DNA from: Syntrophomonas sp. UBA4807
GTDB taxonomy: Bacteria; Bacillota; Syntrophomonadia; Syntrophomonadales; Syntrophomonadaceae
NCBI GenBank assembly: GCA_002402575.1
Contig: DHGD01000118.1
Location: forward strand, 9,398-56,554
Length of the DNA: 47,157 nt
Direction: 5' to 3'
The notes below the pieces were generated by a model. It did no database searches and was not told the DNA's origin. It was given only the letters and a program-made list of their open reading frames with translations. Both the position numbers and the translations under genes were made by a program. Of the stretch, positions 1-8,490 are shown in pieces (within the stretch, counting starts at the first letter, position 1; every line of letters begins with the position of its first letter).

Positions 1-1201
1 CCCGGGGATAACTTCAGCCATTGCGGTGCCCGCCTATGCAGGCATTCCGGTGACCCATCGTGACGCCACCTCCAGCTTCGCGGTAATTACCGGTCACGAA
101 AAACCTGAAAAGACCACTAGCTCCATACAATGGGATAAGATCAGTACCGGAATCGGCACCCTGGTATTCTTAATGGGGGTGGAGAATCTCCATACCATCT
201 GCCGGGAATTGATTAATAACGGCCGCGACCCCTCCACCCCGATAGCCTTGATACGCTGGGGCACACTGCCGCAGCAACAGGTTGTAAGTGGTACTCTGGA
301 GGATATTGTGCAGAAGGTAGAGGCTGCCGCATTTCAACCGCCGGCAGTGACCATTGTTGGCGAGGTGGTGCAGCTTCGCCAAGAGCTCCGCTGGGTGGAG
401 AACAAGCCCTTGTGGGGCAAACGGGTTATTGTCACTAGGGCACGGGCCCAGGCCAGCGAATTGGTAGAAAGGTTGCGCGCAGCCGGTGCACAGACCATTG
501 AATGCCCCAGCATCTTAATTCAGAAGCAAATTGATCGCGGGGCTATGCAGAATGCTCTAAAGAACCTGGAATACTACGACTGGCTCATATTCACAAGTGT
601 CAACGGGGTGGATATATTCCTGGAGGAGATGTTCGCCTGCGGTTTGGACATCAGGGATCTGAAAGGAATAAGGTTGGTCGCCATCGGACCAGCAACCCGG
701 GCCAGGCTGGAGAAATATGGGCTGCGGGTGGAGATCACACCTGAAGAATACAGAGCTGAAGGCATTCTGGAGGAATTGCACAAAAGCATCACTCCCGGGC
801 AATGGGTGCTCCTGCCCCGCGCAGCCGGTGCGCGCAATATACTGCCCGAGACTTTCAAGGCCTGGGGGGTATATATGCATGAGGTTACCCTTTATCAAGC
901 TGTGCCAGCTCAAACAGCAGGAATCAGTATAGTGGACGATATCCTCAACGGGGATTTTGATTATCTAACATTTACAAGTTCATCAACCGTGACCAACTTC
1001 GCTAAAATGATAGGTGAGGACAAGGTGCCCAGCGTGGCCGGGCTGGTAAAAGTGGCCTGCATAGGCCCGGTTACTGCGGCCACTGCCCGGAATCTGGGTT
1101 TCACTGTTGATGTCCTGGCCAGGGAATACACCATCGACGGACTTGTTCAGGCTCTTATCGAGGATGCTCAGGCGAGCCAAGGAGAGGAGAGGGTGCAGTG
1201 A
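1..1201 (+). CDS. cobA-hemD: Uroporphyrinogen-III C-methyltransferase / uroporphyrinogen-III synthase fusion, 5' end missing
   Basis: The reading frame is open from base 2, so the gene begins outside the window. The first residues (PGITSAIAVPAYAGIPVTHR) are the conserved SAM-dependent uroporphyrinogen-III methyltransferase core, where an internal GTG at 26 is not a real start. From about base 410 (LWGKRVIVTRARAQA) a HemD-type uroporphyrinogen-III synthase domain follows to the stop. The fusion closes hydroxymethylbilane to uroporphyrinogen III and methylates it to precorrin-2, the entry to siroheme. It overlaps the next gene by GTGA at 1198-1201, showing translational coupling. Fusions of this type are common in Clostridia. 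Upstream partners such as hemA and hemC are expected outside the window but not seen. Confidence 0.93.
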   Translation, partial: PGITSAIAVPAYAGIPVTHRDATSSFAVITGHEKPEKTTSSIQWDKISTGIGTLVFLMGVENLHTICRELINNGRDPSTPIALIRWGTLPQQQVVSGTLEDIVQKVEAAAFQPPAVTIVGEVVQLRQELRWVENKPLWGKRVIVTRARAQASELVERLRAAGAQTIECPSILIQKQIDRGAMQNALKNLEYYDWLIFTSVNGVDIFLEEMFACGLDIRDLKGIRLVAIGPATRARLEKYGLRVEITPEEYRAEGILEELHKSITPGQWVLLPRAAGARNILPETFKAWGVYMHEVTLYQAVPAQTAGISIVDDILNGDFDYLTFTSSSTVTNFAKMIGEDKVPSVAGLVKVACIGPVTAATARNLGFTVDVLAREYTIDGLVQALIEDAQASQGEERVQ

Positions 1202-2376
1202 TAGGATGCACTAAATTGTTATGCGGTCAGGCGACCGTTTCGGAGGCTATCAAACACCGTGGGCAGCAGGGCGACATACCGCCTCAGTTGCTGCAGTTCT
1301 CTGCCACCAACCGCCCTCTGGTAGTGTGGAACATGACCAACCGTTGCAACCTTAAATGCCTGCACTGTTATATCAGCGCAGAGGACAGAAAGTATCAGGA
1401 TGAGCTTACTACAGAGGAAGCGGAGGTATTCATCCGTGACCTGGCAGCCATGAAAGTTCCGGTCTTGTTATTCTCCGGCGGTGAACCGCTCTTACGTAAG
1501 GATATCTTTGATTTAGGAAAGATGGCCGAAGAACTGGGCCTAAGACCGGTGATTTCCACCAACGGCACCTTGATAGACGAACTGGCGGCGGAAAAGATCA
1601 AACAAGCCGGATTCCAATACGTAGGCATAAGCATTGATGGCGGGCCTCAGACCCATGACCATTTCCGCAGTATTCCAGGCGCCTTTGATATGGCCTTAAA
1701 GGGCATACGCACCTGCTTAGAGCATGGTATAAAAACAGGCATACGCTTCACGGTAAATAAATATAATCAAGAGGACTTGCCGGTCATTTTTGACCTGATA
1801 GAAAAGGAAGGCATACCTCGCTTCTGCATGTATCATCTAGTCTATGCCGGCCGGGGGGCGGAAATGGCGGATATGGATACCAACATCCAGGAAAAGCTAT
1901 CTATTCTCGACTATGTAAGTCAGAAGACATTGGAATTGGCAGCCAAAGGCGTAGAGACGGAAATACTGACCACTGACAACCATGCCGACGGCATATATCT
2001 CCTGAACAGAATCAAAGCCCAGGATCCAGAAAGGGCTGCCGAAGTGATTCAGCTTTTAGAGATGCACGGGGGTTGTTCGGCGGGAACTAAATTTGCCAAT
2101 GTGGATCCGCGTGGCAATGTTCATCCCTGCCAGTTCTGGCAGGATTACACGGTGGGCAACGTACGCCAAAAACCCTTCAGTGAGATCTGGACCGGTGATG
2201 ATCCCCTGATGGTGCAACTCCGGGAAAAACAACTCCATCTTAAAGGGGCCTGCGGGGAATGCAGTTACAAGCAGTTATGCGGCGGCTGTCGCATTCGAGC
2301 CCAGGCCGTTTCCGGCGATATGTGGGCTGAAGATCCAGCCTGCTATCTCAATGAAGCTCAGCGACGGGGAGAATAG
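1198..2376 (+). CDS. nirJ1: Radical SAM protein, NirJ1/AhbC-like (12,18-didecarboxysiroheme deacetylase candidate)
   Basis: The GTG start overlaps the stop of cobA-hemD. The protein has 392 residues with the radical SAM triad CX3CX2C at Cys50, Cys54 and Cys57 (TNRCNLKCLHCY) and the FSGGEPLL motif. The C-terminus is a SPASM-like cysteine region (GNVHPCQFW, then CGECSYKQLCGGCRIRA and a late Cys in DPACY) that would hold extra Fe-S clusters. The N-terminus MIGCTKLLCG resembles clostridial proteins annotated NirJ1. In the alternative heme route, AhbC removes the two acetate side chains of didecarboxysiroheme to give Fe-coproporphyrin III. Its place among cobA-hemD, hemB, ahbA and ahbB supports that role. 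The split between AhbC and AhbD activities for the two radical SAM genes is inferred from resemblance to the NirJ1/NirJ2 families. Confidence 0.85.
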   Translation: MIGCTKLLCGQATVSEAIKHRGQQGDIPPQLLQFSATNRPLVVWNMTNRCNLKCLHCYISAEDRKYQDELTTEEAEVFIRDLAAMKVPVLLFSGGEPLLRKDIFDLGKMAEELGLRPVISTNGTLIDELAAEKIKQAGFQYVGISIDGGPQTHDHFRSIPGAFDMALKGIRTCLEHGIKTGIRFTVNKYNQEDLPVIFDLIEKEGIPRFCMYHLVYAGRGAEMADMDTNIQEKLSILDYVSQKTLELAAKGVETEILTTDNHADGIYLLNRIKAQDPERAAEVIQLLEMHGGCSAGTKFANVDPRGNVHPCQFWQDYTVGNVRQKPFSEIWTGDDPLMVQLREKQLHLKGACGECSYKQLCGGCRIRAQAVSGDMWAEDPACYLNEAQRRGE

Positions 2377-2410
2377 CGGCGGTAAAACGAAGTCAGTGAG
2401 GTGAACTGTA

Positions 2411-3388
2411 ATGGCATTTCCCATTCACCGTTCAAGAAGGCTGCGCGGTAATGAGACACTGCGCGCCATGGTAGCCGAAACCAGAGTGTCGGTTAAAGAA
2501 TTGATATATCCCCTTTTTATTCATCATGGGCTGGGGGTGCGCAATCCCATTGCCTCCATGCCGGGCATTTCCCAGTTTTCGGTAGATCAACTGGCGGCGG
2601 AGATAAAGGAGATCGACGGACTGGGGATACCGGCGGTGCTTCTGTTCGGCATTCCTGAGTGCAAAGATGCCTGCGGCAGCGGGGCTTACAGTGACGACGG
2701 GGTGGTGCAGCAAGCTATTAAGGCCATCAAGGACACCTGCCCGAAGTTACAGGTGATCACTGATGTATGTATGTGTGAATATACCGACCACGGGCATTGC
2801 GGCATAATAGACCGCAATGGGGTGGTAGACAATGACGCTACCCTGGAATTGCTGGCGATGGAGGCCTTGTCTCATGTAAGGGCCGGGTGTGACATAGTTG
2901 CGCCTTCGGACATGATGGACGGCCGGGTGGGCTATATCCGCTCGCGGCTGGATGATTCTGGTTATTCCCATATCCCCATAATGTCATACGCTGCCAAATA
3001 CGCTTCCGGTTTCTATGGGCCTTTCCGCGAGGCGGCCGACTCCGCCCCGCAATTCGGGGACCGGCGCACTCATCAGATGGATCCTGCCAATATCCGCGAA
3101 GCCCTGCGTGAAGTTGCTCTGGATGTGGAGGAAGGGGCTGATATGGTTATGGTTAAGCCGGCCCTGTCTTATCTGGATGTGATCCGGGCAGTTAAAGAAA
3201 AGTTCGGGTTACCCACGGCAGCCTATAATGTAAGCGGGGAATATGCCATGGTAAAAGCCGCCGCGGCTCAGGGCTGGATAGATGAGGAGCGCATAGTCTC
3301 AGAGGTCCTGACCTCCATAAAAAGAGCCGGGGCTGATTTGATTATTACTTATTTTGCCAAAGACGCGGCCAGGTTTTTAGGCCGCTAG
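2411..3388 (+). CDS. hemB: Delta-aminolevulinic acid dehydratase (porphobilinogen synthase)
   Basis: HemB condenses two 5-aminolevulinate molecules into porphobilinogen in the cytoplasm. The 325 residues match the usual family length. Schiff-base lysines are Lys196 (MSYAAKYASGFYGP) and Lys249 (MVMVKPALSYLD). The metal site reads DVCMCEYTDHGHCG with Cys120, Cys122 and Cys130, which is the zinc-type three-cysteine form, not the Mg-type aspartate form. A GTGAGGTGAACTGTA stretch lies before the ATG at 2411. The gene sits between the two radical SAM heme genes, 34 bases after nirJ1. Confidence 0.97.
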   Translation: MAFPIHRSRRLRGNETLRAMVAETRVSVKELIYPLFIHHGLGVRNPIASMPGISQFSVDQLAAEIKEIDGLGIPAVLLFGIPECKDACGSGAYSDDGVVQQAIKAIKDTCPKLQVITDVCMCEYTDHGHCGIIDRNGVVDNDATLELLAMEALSHVRAGCDIVAPSDMMDGRVGYIRSRLDDSGYSHIPIMSYAAKYASGFYGPFREAADSAPQFGDRRTHQMDPANIREALREVALDVEEGADMVMVKPALSYLDVIRAVKEKFGLPTAAYNVSGEYAMVKAAAAQGWIDEERIVSEVLTSIKRAGADLIITYFAKDAARFLGR

Positions 3389-3422
3389 GAGGTGAAGGGA
3401 CAGAGTTTCCTGTCCGCAGCTT
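3387..3422 (+). promoter_or_regulatory. nirJ2 ribosome binding site separated from its start by a hairpin
   Basis: The only good Shine-Dalgarno sequence for nirJ2 is AGGAGG at 3387-3392, overlapping the hemB stop codon, 30 bases before the ATG at 3423. Between them is a perfect 6-bp hairpin: GGACAG at 3398-3403, loop AGTTTC, CTGTCC at 3410-3415. Folding removes 18 bases and leaves about 12 bases of effective spacing. The frame upstream of 3423 has no other ATG, GTG or TTG before the TGA at 3393. Confidence 0.55.
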
Positions 3423-4436
3423 ATGCTGGTTTCTTGGAATACCACCAATCAATGCAACCTTTACTGCGATCACTGCTATCGGGATGCCGGCAGTGTGATG
3501 AGCTCCGAACTGAACACGGAAGAAGCTCGGCAGTTGATACAGGATATTAAAAAGGCCGGATTTAAGATAATGATATTCAGTGGCGGAGAACCCTTGATGA
3601 GGCCGGATATCTACGAGCTGATCAGTTTCGCTTCCTCGCAGGGTTTACGCGCCGTCTTGGGCTCCAACGGCACCTTAATTGATGCCGCAGCGGCTCGGAA
3701 GCTCAAAGCTGCCGGTATAATGGCAGCTGGCATTAGTCTGGACAGCCTGGATGAAAACAAGCATGACTCCTTTCGTGGCCTGCCTCAGGCTTCGGCGATG
3801 ACTCGAGAAGGTCTCAATAATCTGCGCCAGGCAGGGATACCGTATCAGATTCACACTACGGTCATGGAATGGAACTCCGATGAGCTGGAGGCTTTAACTG
3901 ACTTCGCCATCGAAATCGGGGCTATGGCCCATCATGTATTTTTTTTGGTTCCAACCGGGCGGGGTGCTGATATTGAGCAGGAAGCCCTGCGGGTGGCTGC
4001 ATACGAAAAGACTATCGCACGCCTGATGAACAAACAGAAAACCGTCTCGATTGAAATAAAACCAACGTGTGCGCCGCAGTTTATAAGGGTCGCGGACAAA
4101 AAGGGCATTCCCCTGCGCTTTTCGCGCGGATGTCTGGCGGGTATCAGTTACTGCATTATCAATCCTCGGGGTGATGTACAGCCCTGTGCCTATTTGGATA
4201 TGCCTCTGGCCAATGTAAGAGAGACCCCGTTCGATGTGATCTGGCGTGACAATCCCCTGTTTAGAACCCTGCGCACCCTTGAGTACCAGGGCAAGTGCGG
4301 AAGCTGTGATTACCGGGAGCGTTGCGGCGGGTGCCGGGCCAGAGCGTATTATTACAGCGGCGGCAACTATATGGCTGAAGACCAGTGGTGCCTGTATAAG
4401 CCTGGCGAAAGGCAAAGTGATGAAACAGTTGGATAA
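3423..4436 (+). CDS. nirJ2: Radical SAM protein, NirJ2/AhbD-like (heme synthase candidate)
   Basis: The protein has 337 residues. The radical SAM cluster ligands are Cys11, Cys15 and Cys18 (TTNQCNLYCDHCYRDAG), followed by IFSGGEPLMRPD. The C-terminal SPASM-like region contains INPRGDVQPCAYLD and CGSCDYRERCGGCRARA plus a last Cys near EDQWCLY, suggesting auxiliary Fe-S clusters. AhbD oxidatively decarboxylates the propionates of Fe-coproporphyrin III to the vinyls of heme b. The start MLVSWNTTNQCNLYC is typical of proteins annotated NirJ2 in Clostridia. The gene overlaps ahbA by 17 bases. The exact reaction is inferred; a role in heme d1 is less likely because the rest of a d1 pathway is not seen. 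Confidence 0.85.
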   Translation: MLVSWNTTNQCNLYCDHCYRDAGSVMSSELNTEEARQLIQDIKKAGFKIMIFSGGEPLMRPDIYELISFASSQGLRAVLGSNGTLIDAAAARKLKAAGIMAAGISLDSLDENKHDSFRGLPQASAMTREGLNNLRQAGIPYQIHTTVMEWNSDELEALTDFAIEIGAMAHHVFFLVPTGRGADIEQEALRVAAYEKTIARLMNKQKTVSIEIKPTCAPQFIRVADKKGIPLRFSRGCLAGISYCIINPRGDVQPCAYLDMPLANVRETPFDVIWRDNPLFRTLRTLEYQGKCGSCDYRERCGGCRARAYYYSGGNYMAEDQWCLYKPGERQSDETVG

Positions 4437-4890
4437 CCATGACAGAATATTATTGGATTATTTGCAGAACCATTTTCCCATAAAGGCCGCCCCCTTTCTT
4501 GACTTGGCTGAGCAACTGGGAATTACTGAAGCGGAGGTCATAAGCAGGGTTCAAGCCCTCAAACAACGCGGAGTGATACGACGCATCGGCGCGGTTCTGG
4601 ACGCGCGTGCCCTAGGTTATCATTCCACCCTTTGTGCCTGCCGGGCAGAGCCCGAACAATTGGATAGAGTGGCGGCAGCAGTAAGCGCCCTGCCCGGTGT
4701 GACCCATAATTACCAGCGTGACCATGACTACAATCTGTGGTTTACCGTAACTGCTCCAACAGCCGAGGCAGTAGATGAACTATTGCAAGAACTGCGGCAA
4801 GAGACTGGGGTGGCCATGGTGGCCATGCCGGCGGTGTCAATATATAAGATAGATGCTCGATTTGAAATGAGTGTTAAAGATGACAGATGA
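4420..4890 (+). CDS. ahbA: Siroheme decarboxylase subunit, AhbA-like
   Basis: The 156-residue Lrp/AsnC-like protein has an N-terminal winged helix (LLDYLQNHFPIKAAPF to KQRGVIRRIGAVLD) and a C-terminal ferredoxin-like domain with HNYQRDHDYNLWFTV, the usual signature region of siroheme decarboxylases. AhbA and AhbB act as a heterodimer that removes two acetate carboxyls from siroheme to give 12,18-didecarboxysiroheme. ATG at 4420 was preferred to GTG at 4417; the frame is open further upstream inside nirJ2 but with unrelated sequence. It overlaps nirJ2 and ahbB, so all three are probably translated in a coupled way. A DNA-binding regulatory role remains possible from the fold. Confidence 0.88.
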   Translation: MKQLDNHDRILLDYLQNHFPIKAAPFLDLAEQLGITEAEVISRVQALKQRGVIRRIGAVLDARALGYHSTLCACRAEPEQLDRVAAAVSALPGVTHNYQRDHDYNLWFTVTAPTAEAVDELLQELRQETGVAMVAMPAVSIYKIDARFEMSVKDDR

Positions 4891-5386
4891 TAGGCTCCTT
4901 TTCAAAGTGGCAGATTTATTACAGGGGGACCTCGCTGTGACGCCGCGTCCTTTTGCAGCTCTGGCGGAACAACTGGGCTGTTCGGAAGATGACGTCTTAA
5001 AAGCCATTATGGATATGCAAAGCAAGGGAATTATGCGCCGCTTTGGTGCCGTACTGCGCCATCAACAGGCCGGGTATACCTGCAATGCCATGGCGGCCTG
5101 GCAGTGTCCCCCGGGAAAGGAGAATGAGGTGGGAGAGATAATGGCCTCTTATCCTCAGGTGAGTCATTGTTATCAACGGCAGGTTCCCGAGGATTTTCCT
5201 TACCAGCTTTTTACCATGATTCATGCCCGCAGCGAAGCTGAGCTGCAGCAGGTCCTAAAGTCCATGGCCGCAGCGACTGATATTAATGATTACGCGTTAT
5301 TGCGCAGTGTCAAAGAGTATAAAAAGGTAAGTATGCGTTATCAATTAGAGGAACGGCTTCGTCCCGGTCCAAAGGAGGAAGTATAA
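4880..5386 (+). CDS. ahbB: Siroheme decarboxylase subunit, AhbB-like
   Basis: This second Lrp/AsnC-like protein pairs with the product of the preceding gene. It has the helix-turn-helix part (FAALAEQLGCSEDDVLKAI, GIMRRFGAVLRHQQAGY) and the decarboxylase signature SHCYQRQVPEDFPYQLFTMI. ATG at 4880 gives 168 residues; GTG at 4871 would add three. Neither start has a clear Shine-Dalgarno sequence, and the gene overlaps ahbA, so it probably depends on translation of ahbA. It ends just before the strong hemL ribosome binding site. AhbA versus AhbB naming rests on order and on similarity to the general pattern. Confidence 0.88.
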   Translation: MTDDRLLFKVADLLQGDLAVTPRPFAALAEQLGCSEDDVLKAIMDMQSKGIMRRFGAVLRHQQAGYTCNAMAAWQCPPGKENEVGEIMASYPQVSHCYQRQVPEDFPYQLFTMIHARSEAELQQVLKSMAAATDINDYALLRSVKEYKKVSMRYQLEERLRPGPKEEV

Positions 5387-5388
5387 TA

Positions 5389-6675
5389 ATGCCGGTCTCT
5401 ATCTCAAAGCAGCTGTTTTCCCAGGCCCAGTCGCTCATACCGGGAGGAGTCAATAGCCCCGTCAGGGCCTTTAAGGCCGTGGGTACAGACCCGCTTTTCA
5501 TCGATAGAGCCAGTGGCTGCCGGGTGGTGGATGTGGATGGCAATAATTACATCGATTATGTCTGTTCCTGGGGACCGTTGATATTAGGGCATTCCCATCC
5601 CCAGGTGGTGGAAGCCATAGTCCAAGCTGCCAGCAAAGGCACCAGTTATGGCGCTCCCTGTCTGCCGGAGTTGGAGTTGGCGGCAATGATCTGCGAGGCC
5701 TTTCCTTCCATTGATAAAGTACGCCTAGTCAATTCAGGGACCGAAGCTACTATGAGCGCCATTCGCCTGGCTCGGGCCTTTACCGGGCGCGACCGCATAG
5801 TCAAATTTGAAGGTTGCTATCATGGCCATGCTGACGCTTTTTTGATCAAAGCGGGTTCAGGCCTGCTGACATCGGGAGTGCCGACCAGTCCGGGTATTCC
5901 CCCGGAGCTAGCCGCTTATACCCTGGTTGCCGCTTATAATGACCTGTCCTCGGTTGAAGCACTTTTTGAAGAGCAGGGCGGGGATATAGCCGCGATTATC
6001 GTAGAGCCAGTGGCGGGCAACATGGGTCTGGTACTGCCTGAATCTGGTTTTTTAGAGGGCTTGCGTGAAATCACCACCCGGTACGGCAGCTTATTGATAT
6101 TCGACGAGGTGATAAGCGGATTCAGGGTTACCTATGGCGGCTATCAAAACCTCGCCGGGATAAAGCCTGATCTTACCACCCTGGGCAAGATTATTGGCGG
6201 CGGGTTGCCGGTGGGCGCCTACGGAGGAAGCCGGGAAATAATGGATATGGTGGCTCCGCAAGGGCCGGTCTATCAGGCGGGAACCCTGTCGGGTAATCCG
6301 CTGGCTATGGCGGCAGGAGTGACTACGCTAAAAATACTTCAAAGCAGTAATGTCTATACAGAGCTGGAGCGGCGCTGCGCCAGGCTGACCGATGGACTCG
6401 GCCAGGGATTTGCACAATTCGGGGAAAATGTGGCCATAAATCGCCTGGGGTCCATGTTTTCAGTTTTTTTTACCTCTCGCCAGGTCAATACTCATGAGGC
6501 CGTGATGAGCTGTGATACCGGGCGGTATGCGGCCTATTTCCGCGCTATGCTGCAGCGCGGGGTGTATTATCCGCCGGCTCAGTTCGAGGTGAGTTTTGTA
6601 AGCATGGCCCATCGCGACGAAGATATTGAAGAAACCATAACTGCCGCCCGCAGGGCTCTGGAATTACTGTCGTGA
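5389..6675 (+). CDS. hemL: Glutamate-1-semialdehyde 2,1-aminomutase
   Basis: HemL is a pyridoxal-phosphate enzyme that turns glutamate-1-semialdehyde into 5-aminolevulinate, the first committed tetrapyrrole precursor. The 428 residues fit the family. Visible landmarks are PGGVNSPVRAFKAVG near the N-terminus, SGTEATMSAIRLARA around residue 117, FEGCYHGHADAFL, IFDEVISGFR around 238, and the PLP-binding Lys267 in TTLGKIIGGGLPVGAYGG. An AAAGGAGG ribosome binding site lies just before the ATG. Its presence shows that 5-aminolevulinate is made by the C5 route. The stop overlaps the cheR start. Confidence 0.97.
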   Translation: MPVSISKQLFSQAQSLIPGGVNSPVRAFKAVGTDPLFIDRASGCRVVDVDGNNYIDYVCSWGPLILGHSHPQVVEAIVQAASKGTSYGAPCLPELELAAMICEAFPSIDKVRLVNSGTEATMSAIRLARAFTGRDRIVKFEGCYHGHADAFLIKAGSGLLTSGVPTSPGIPPELAAYTLVAAYNDLSSVEALFEEQGGDIAAIIVEPVAGNMGLVLPESGFLEGLREITTRYGSLLIFDEVISGFRVTYGGYQNLAGIKPDLTTLGKIIGGGLPVGAYGGSREIMDMVAPQGPVYQAGTLSGNPLAMAAGVTTLKILQSSNVYTELERRCARLTDGLGQGFAQFGENVAINRLGSMFSVFFTSRQVNTHEAVMSCDTGRYAAYFRAMLQRGVYYPPAQFEVSFVSMAHRDEDIEETITAARRALELLS

Positions 6676-7457
6676 ACGACATCTACCGTTACGACTGGGC
6701 CTGGTTCATAAAGCGCTTTGAGGCTGTCAGCAGCATCAACCTCACCGCCTATAAACGCCCCCAGATGGAGCGGCGCATTAACAGTTTCATGCGCAACAAC
6801 GGCCTGGCGGATTATTTTGAACTGATACAACGATTGCAGTCCGATAAAGGCACTTACAAACGCTTTTTGGAACACCTCACCATTAATGTATCCGAATTCT
6901 TCCGTAATCCTTTGCACTGGAGGGTTTTAGAAGATACCATAATCCCCCTTTTGATTAAGTCGGGCAATAGGCTTAAAATATGGAGTGCGGGATGTTCAAG
7001 CGGAGAAGAGGCATTTTCCCTGGCCATAATGTCCCGGGAGAAACGGACTGAACTGCGTGAGCCGATTCTGGCCACCGACCTGGATAGCGATGTGCTGGAG
7101 AGGGCGTCCCAGGGCGTATACCGGCGGCGCCAGGTGCAGGATCTGCCGGAGTGGTTGATAAAGAAGTATTTCGAGGAGGACAAAGGTCTGTTCAAGGTAA
7201 GAACCGAACTGCGCAGCCTGGTCAGGTTTAAGCAGCATGACCTGTTAAAAGACCCCTTTACCCGCGATTATGATTTGATTTTATGCCGCAATGTGGTTAT
7301 ATACTTTACCGAGGAAACAAAGCAGGAATTATATGGCAGATTTGCCAAAGCATTAAGGCCGGGGGGAGTACTGTTCATCGGGGGCACGGAGCAGATTTTC
7401 AATAGTCGCGAACTGGGATTTGTTCCGATTTCGACTTTTTTCTACCAAAAAATATAA
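6672..7457 (+). CDS. cheR: CheR-type protein-glutamate methyltransferase
   Basis: The 261-residue protein carries the all-alpha CheR N-terminal domain (TAYKRPQMERRINSFMRNN, LTINVSEFFRNP) and a SAM-binding Rossmann domain with IWSAGCSSGEEAFSLA, ILATDLDSDVLERA and YDLILCRNVVIYFTEE. CheR methylates glutamates of chemoreceptors at the inner membrane. The GTG start at 6672 overlaps the hemL stop by GTGA, so it is co-translated with heme genes although no other chemotaxis gene is present. It may serve receptors encoded elsewhere. The 3' side opens on a 240-base spacer. Confidence 0.93.
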   Translation: MNDIYRYDWAWFIKRFEAVSSINLTAYKRPQMERRINSFMRNNGLADYFELIQRLQSDKGTYKRFLEHLTINVSEFFRNPLHWRVLEDTIIPLLIKSGNRLKIWSAGCSSGEEAFSLAIMSREKRTELREPILATDLDSDVLERASQGVYRRRQVQDLPEWLIKKYFEEDKGLFKVRTELRSLVRFKQHDLLKDPFTRDYDLILCRNVVIYFTEETKQELYGRFAKALRPGGVLFIGGTEQIFNSRELGFVPISTFFYQKI

Positions 7458-7699
7458 AAGCCAGTATTATAAAAAAGTTGCCATTTAGTTCAAAAAAGCA
7501 GGAAATGCATAGCTAGTATCGAAGTTATAATATTGACTATCTATATATTAATCCCAATATCAATCTGGCGGTAAATTTGCCGTAGGCAAACAGAATAAAT
7601 ATATGCAGTTGTCATGGGGGTGGTGGCTGATTACTCAACATGTGGAGTTCTGTTTTTGTTTGTCAACCAAATATTATCAGATGAAAAGGAGGAATGAAC

Positions 7700-8452
7700 T
7701 TGAAGGTTCTGGTTTGTGTTAAGCAGACATTTGACACAGAGGCGAAAATCGAGTTAAAGGATGGCAAGATTTCCGATGCGGGGATCAATCTCATCATCAA
7801 TCCCTATGATGAGGTTGCCGTAGAAGGCGGAATTCAGCTTAAAGAAAAAGGCATTGCGAAAGAGGTCGTGGTGGTATCCGCCGGATCAGATAAAGCCATG
7901 GACGCTATCCGCACCGCGCTGGCCATGGGCGCAGACCGGGGCATCCTGGTAAAACAGGATACTGCCGCTGATGAATATGCCAGAGCATGCGCTTTGGCCG
8001 CGGTTATTAAAGGCGAATCCCCCGACATCGTACTGGCCGGCCATGTTGCCGCTGACGACGGATCTTCTCAGGTCCCCACCCGCATTGCGGAGATTCTCGG
8101 TATGCCGCATGTCAATGTTATCACCGCGCTTGAAGTTGCCGGTGGCAAAGCTACCTGCACCAGTGAGGCTGATGGCGGAACCCAGGTTACCGAAGTCAGC
8201 CTGCCCGCAGTTATTTCCAGCCAGGTAAGCTGGAATGAGCCTCGTTATCCTTCTATGAAGGGCATCATGGCAGCCAAGAAGAAACCGGTTTCCACCGTGG
8301 ATTCCCCAGCCGTCGCCAACAAAGTCGCAATCGTCAGCGTTGCCTTACCGCCTTCAAAACAGGCTGGTATCAAGATCGAAGACGAAGCCGCAGTCACTGG
8401 CGCCAAGCTGGCTGATTGGATGCTGAACACTGTCAAAGTCGAAGTGAAATAG
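7700..8452 (+). CDS. etfB: Electron transfer flavoprotein beta subunit
   Basis: The beta subunit binds AMP in the EtfAB heterodimer that takes electrons from acyl-CoA dehydrogenases. The N-terminus LKVLVCVKQTFDTEAKIEL and the middle part ADDGSSQVPTRIAEILGMPHVN are typical. AGGAGG at 7687-7692 is only one base from the ATG at 7694 but seven from the TTG at 7700, and the TTG start gives the family's usual beginning KVLVCVKQ, so TTG was chosen. The 236 bases upstream are AT-rich and hold a small hairpin (TTTGCC/GGCAAA, 7576-7590) but no promoter I trust. The module with etfA and the Fe-S oxidoreductase resembles the S. wolfei butyrate-oxidation electron-transfer cluster. Confidence 0.95.
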   Translation: MKVLVCVKQTFDTEAKIELKDGKISDAGINLIINPYDEVAVEGGIQLKEKGIAKEVVVVSAGSDKAMDAIRTALAMGADRGILVKQDTAADEYARACALAAVIKGESPDIVLAGHVAADDGSSQVPTRIAEILGMPHVNVITALEVAGGKATCTSEADGGTQVTEVSLPAVISSQVSWNEPRYPSMKGIMAAKKKPVSTVDSPAVANKVAIVSVALPPSKQAGIKIEDEAAVTGAKLADWMLNTVKVEVK

Positions 8453-8490
8453 GTGCCTTACCAGGGCTTAATAATAAAGGAGGGTAATTG

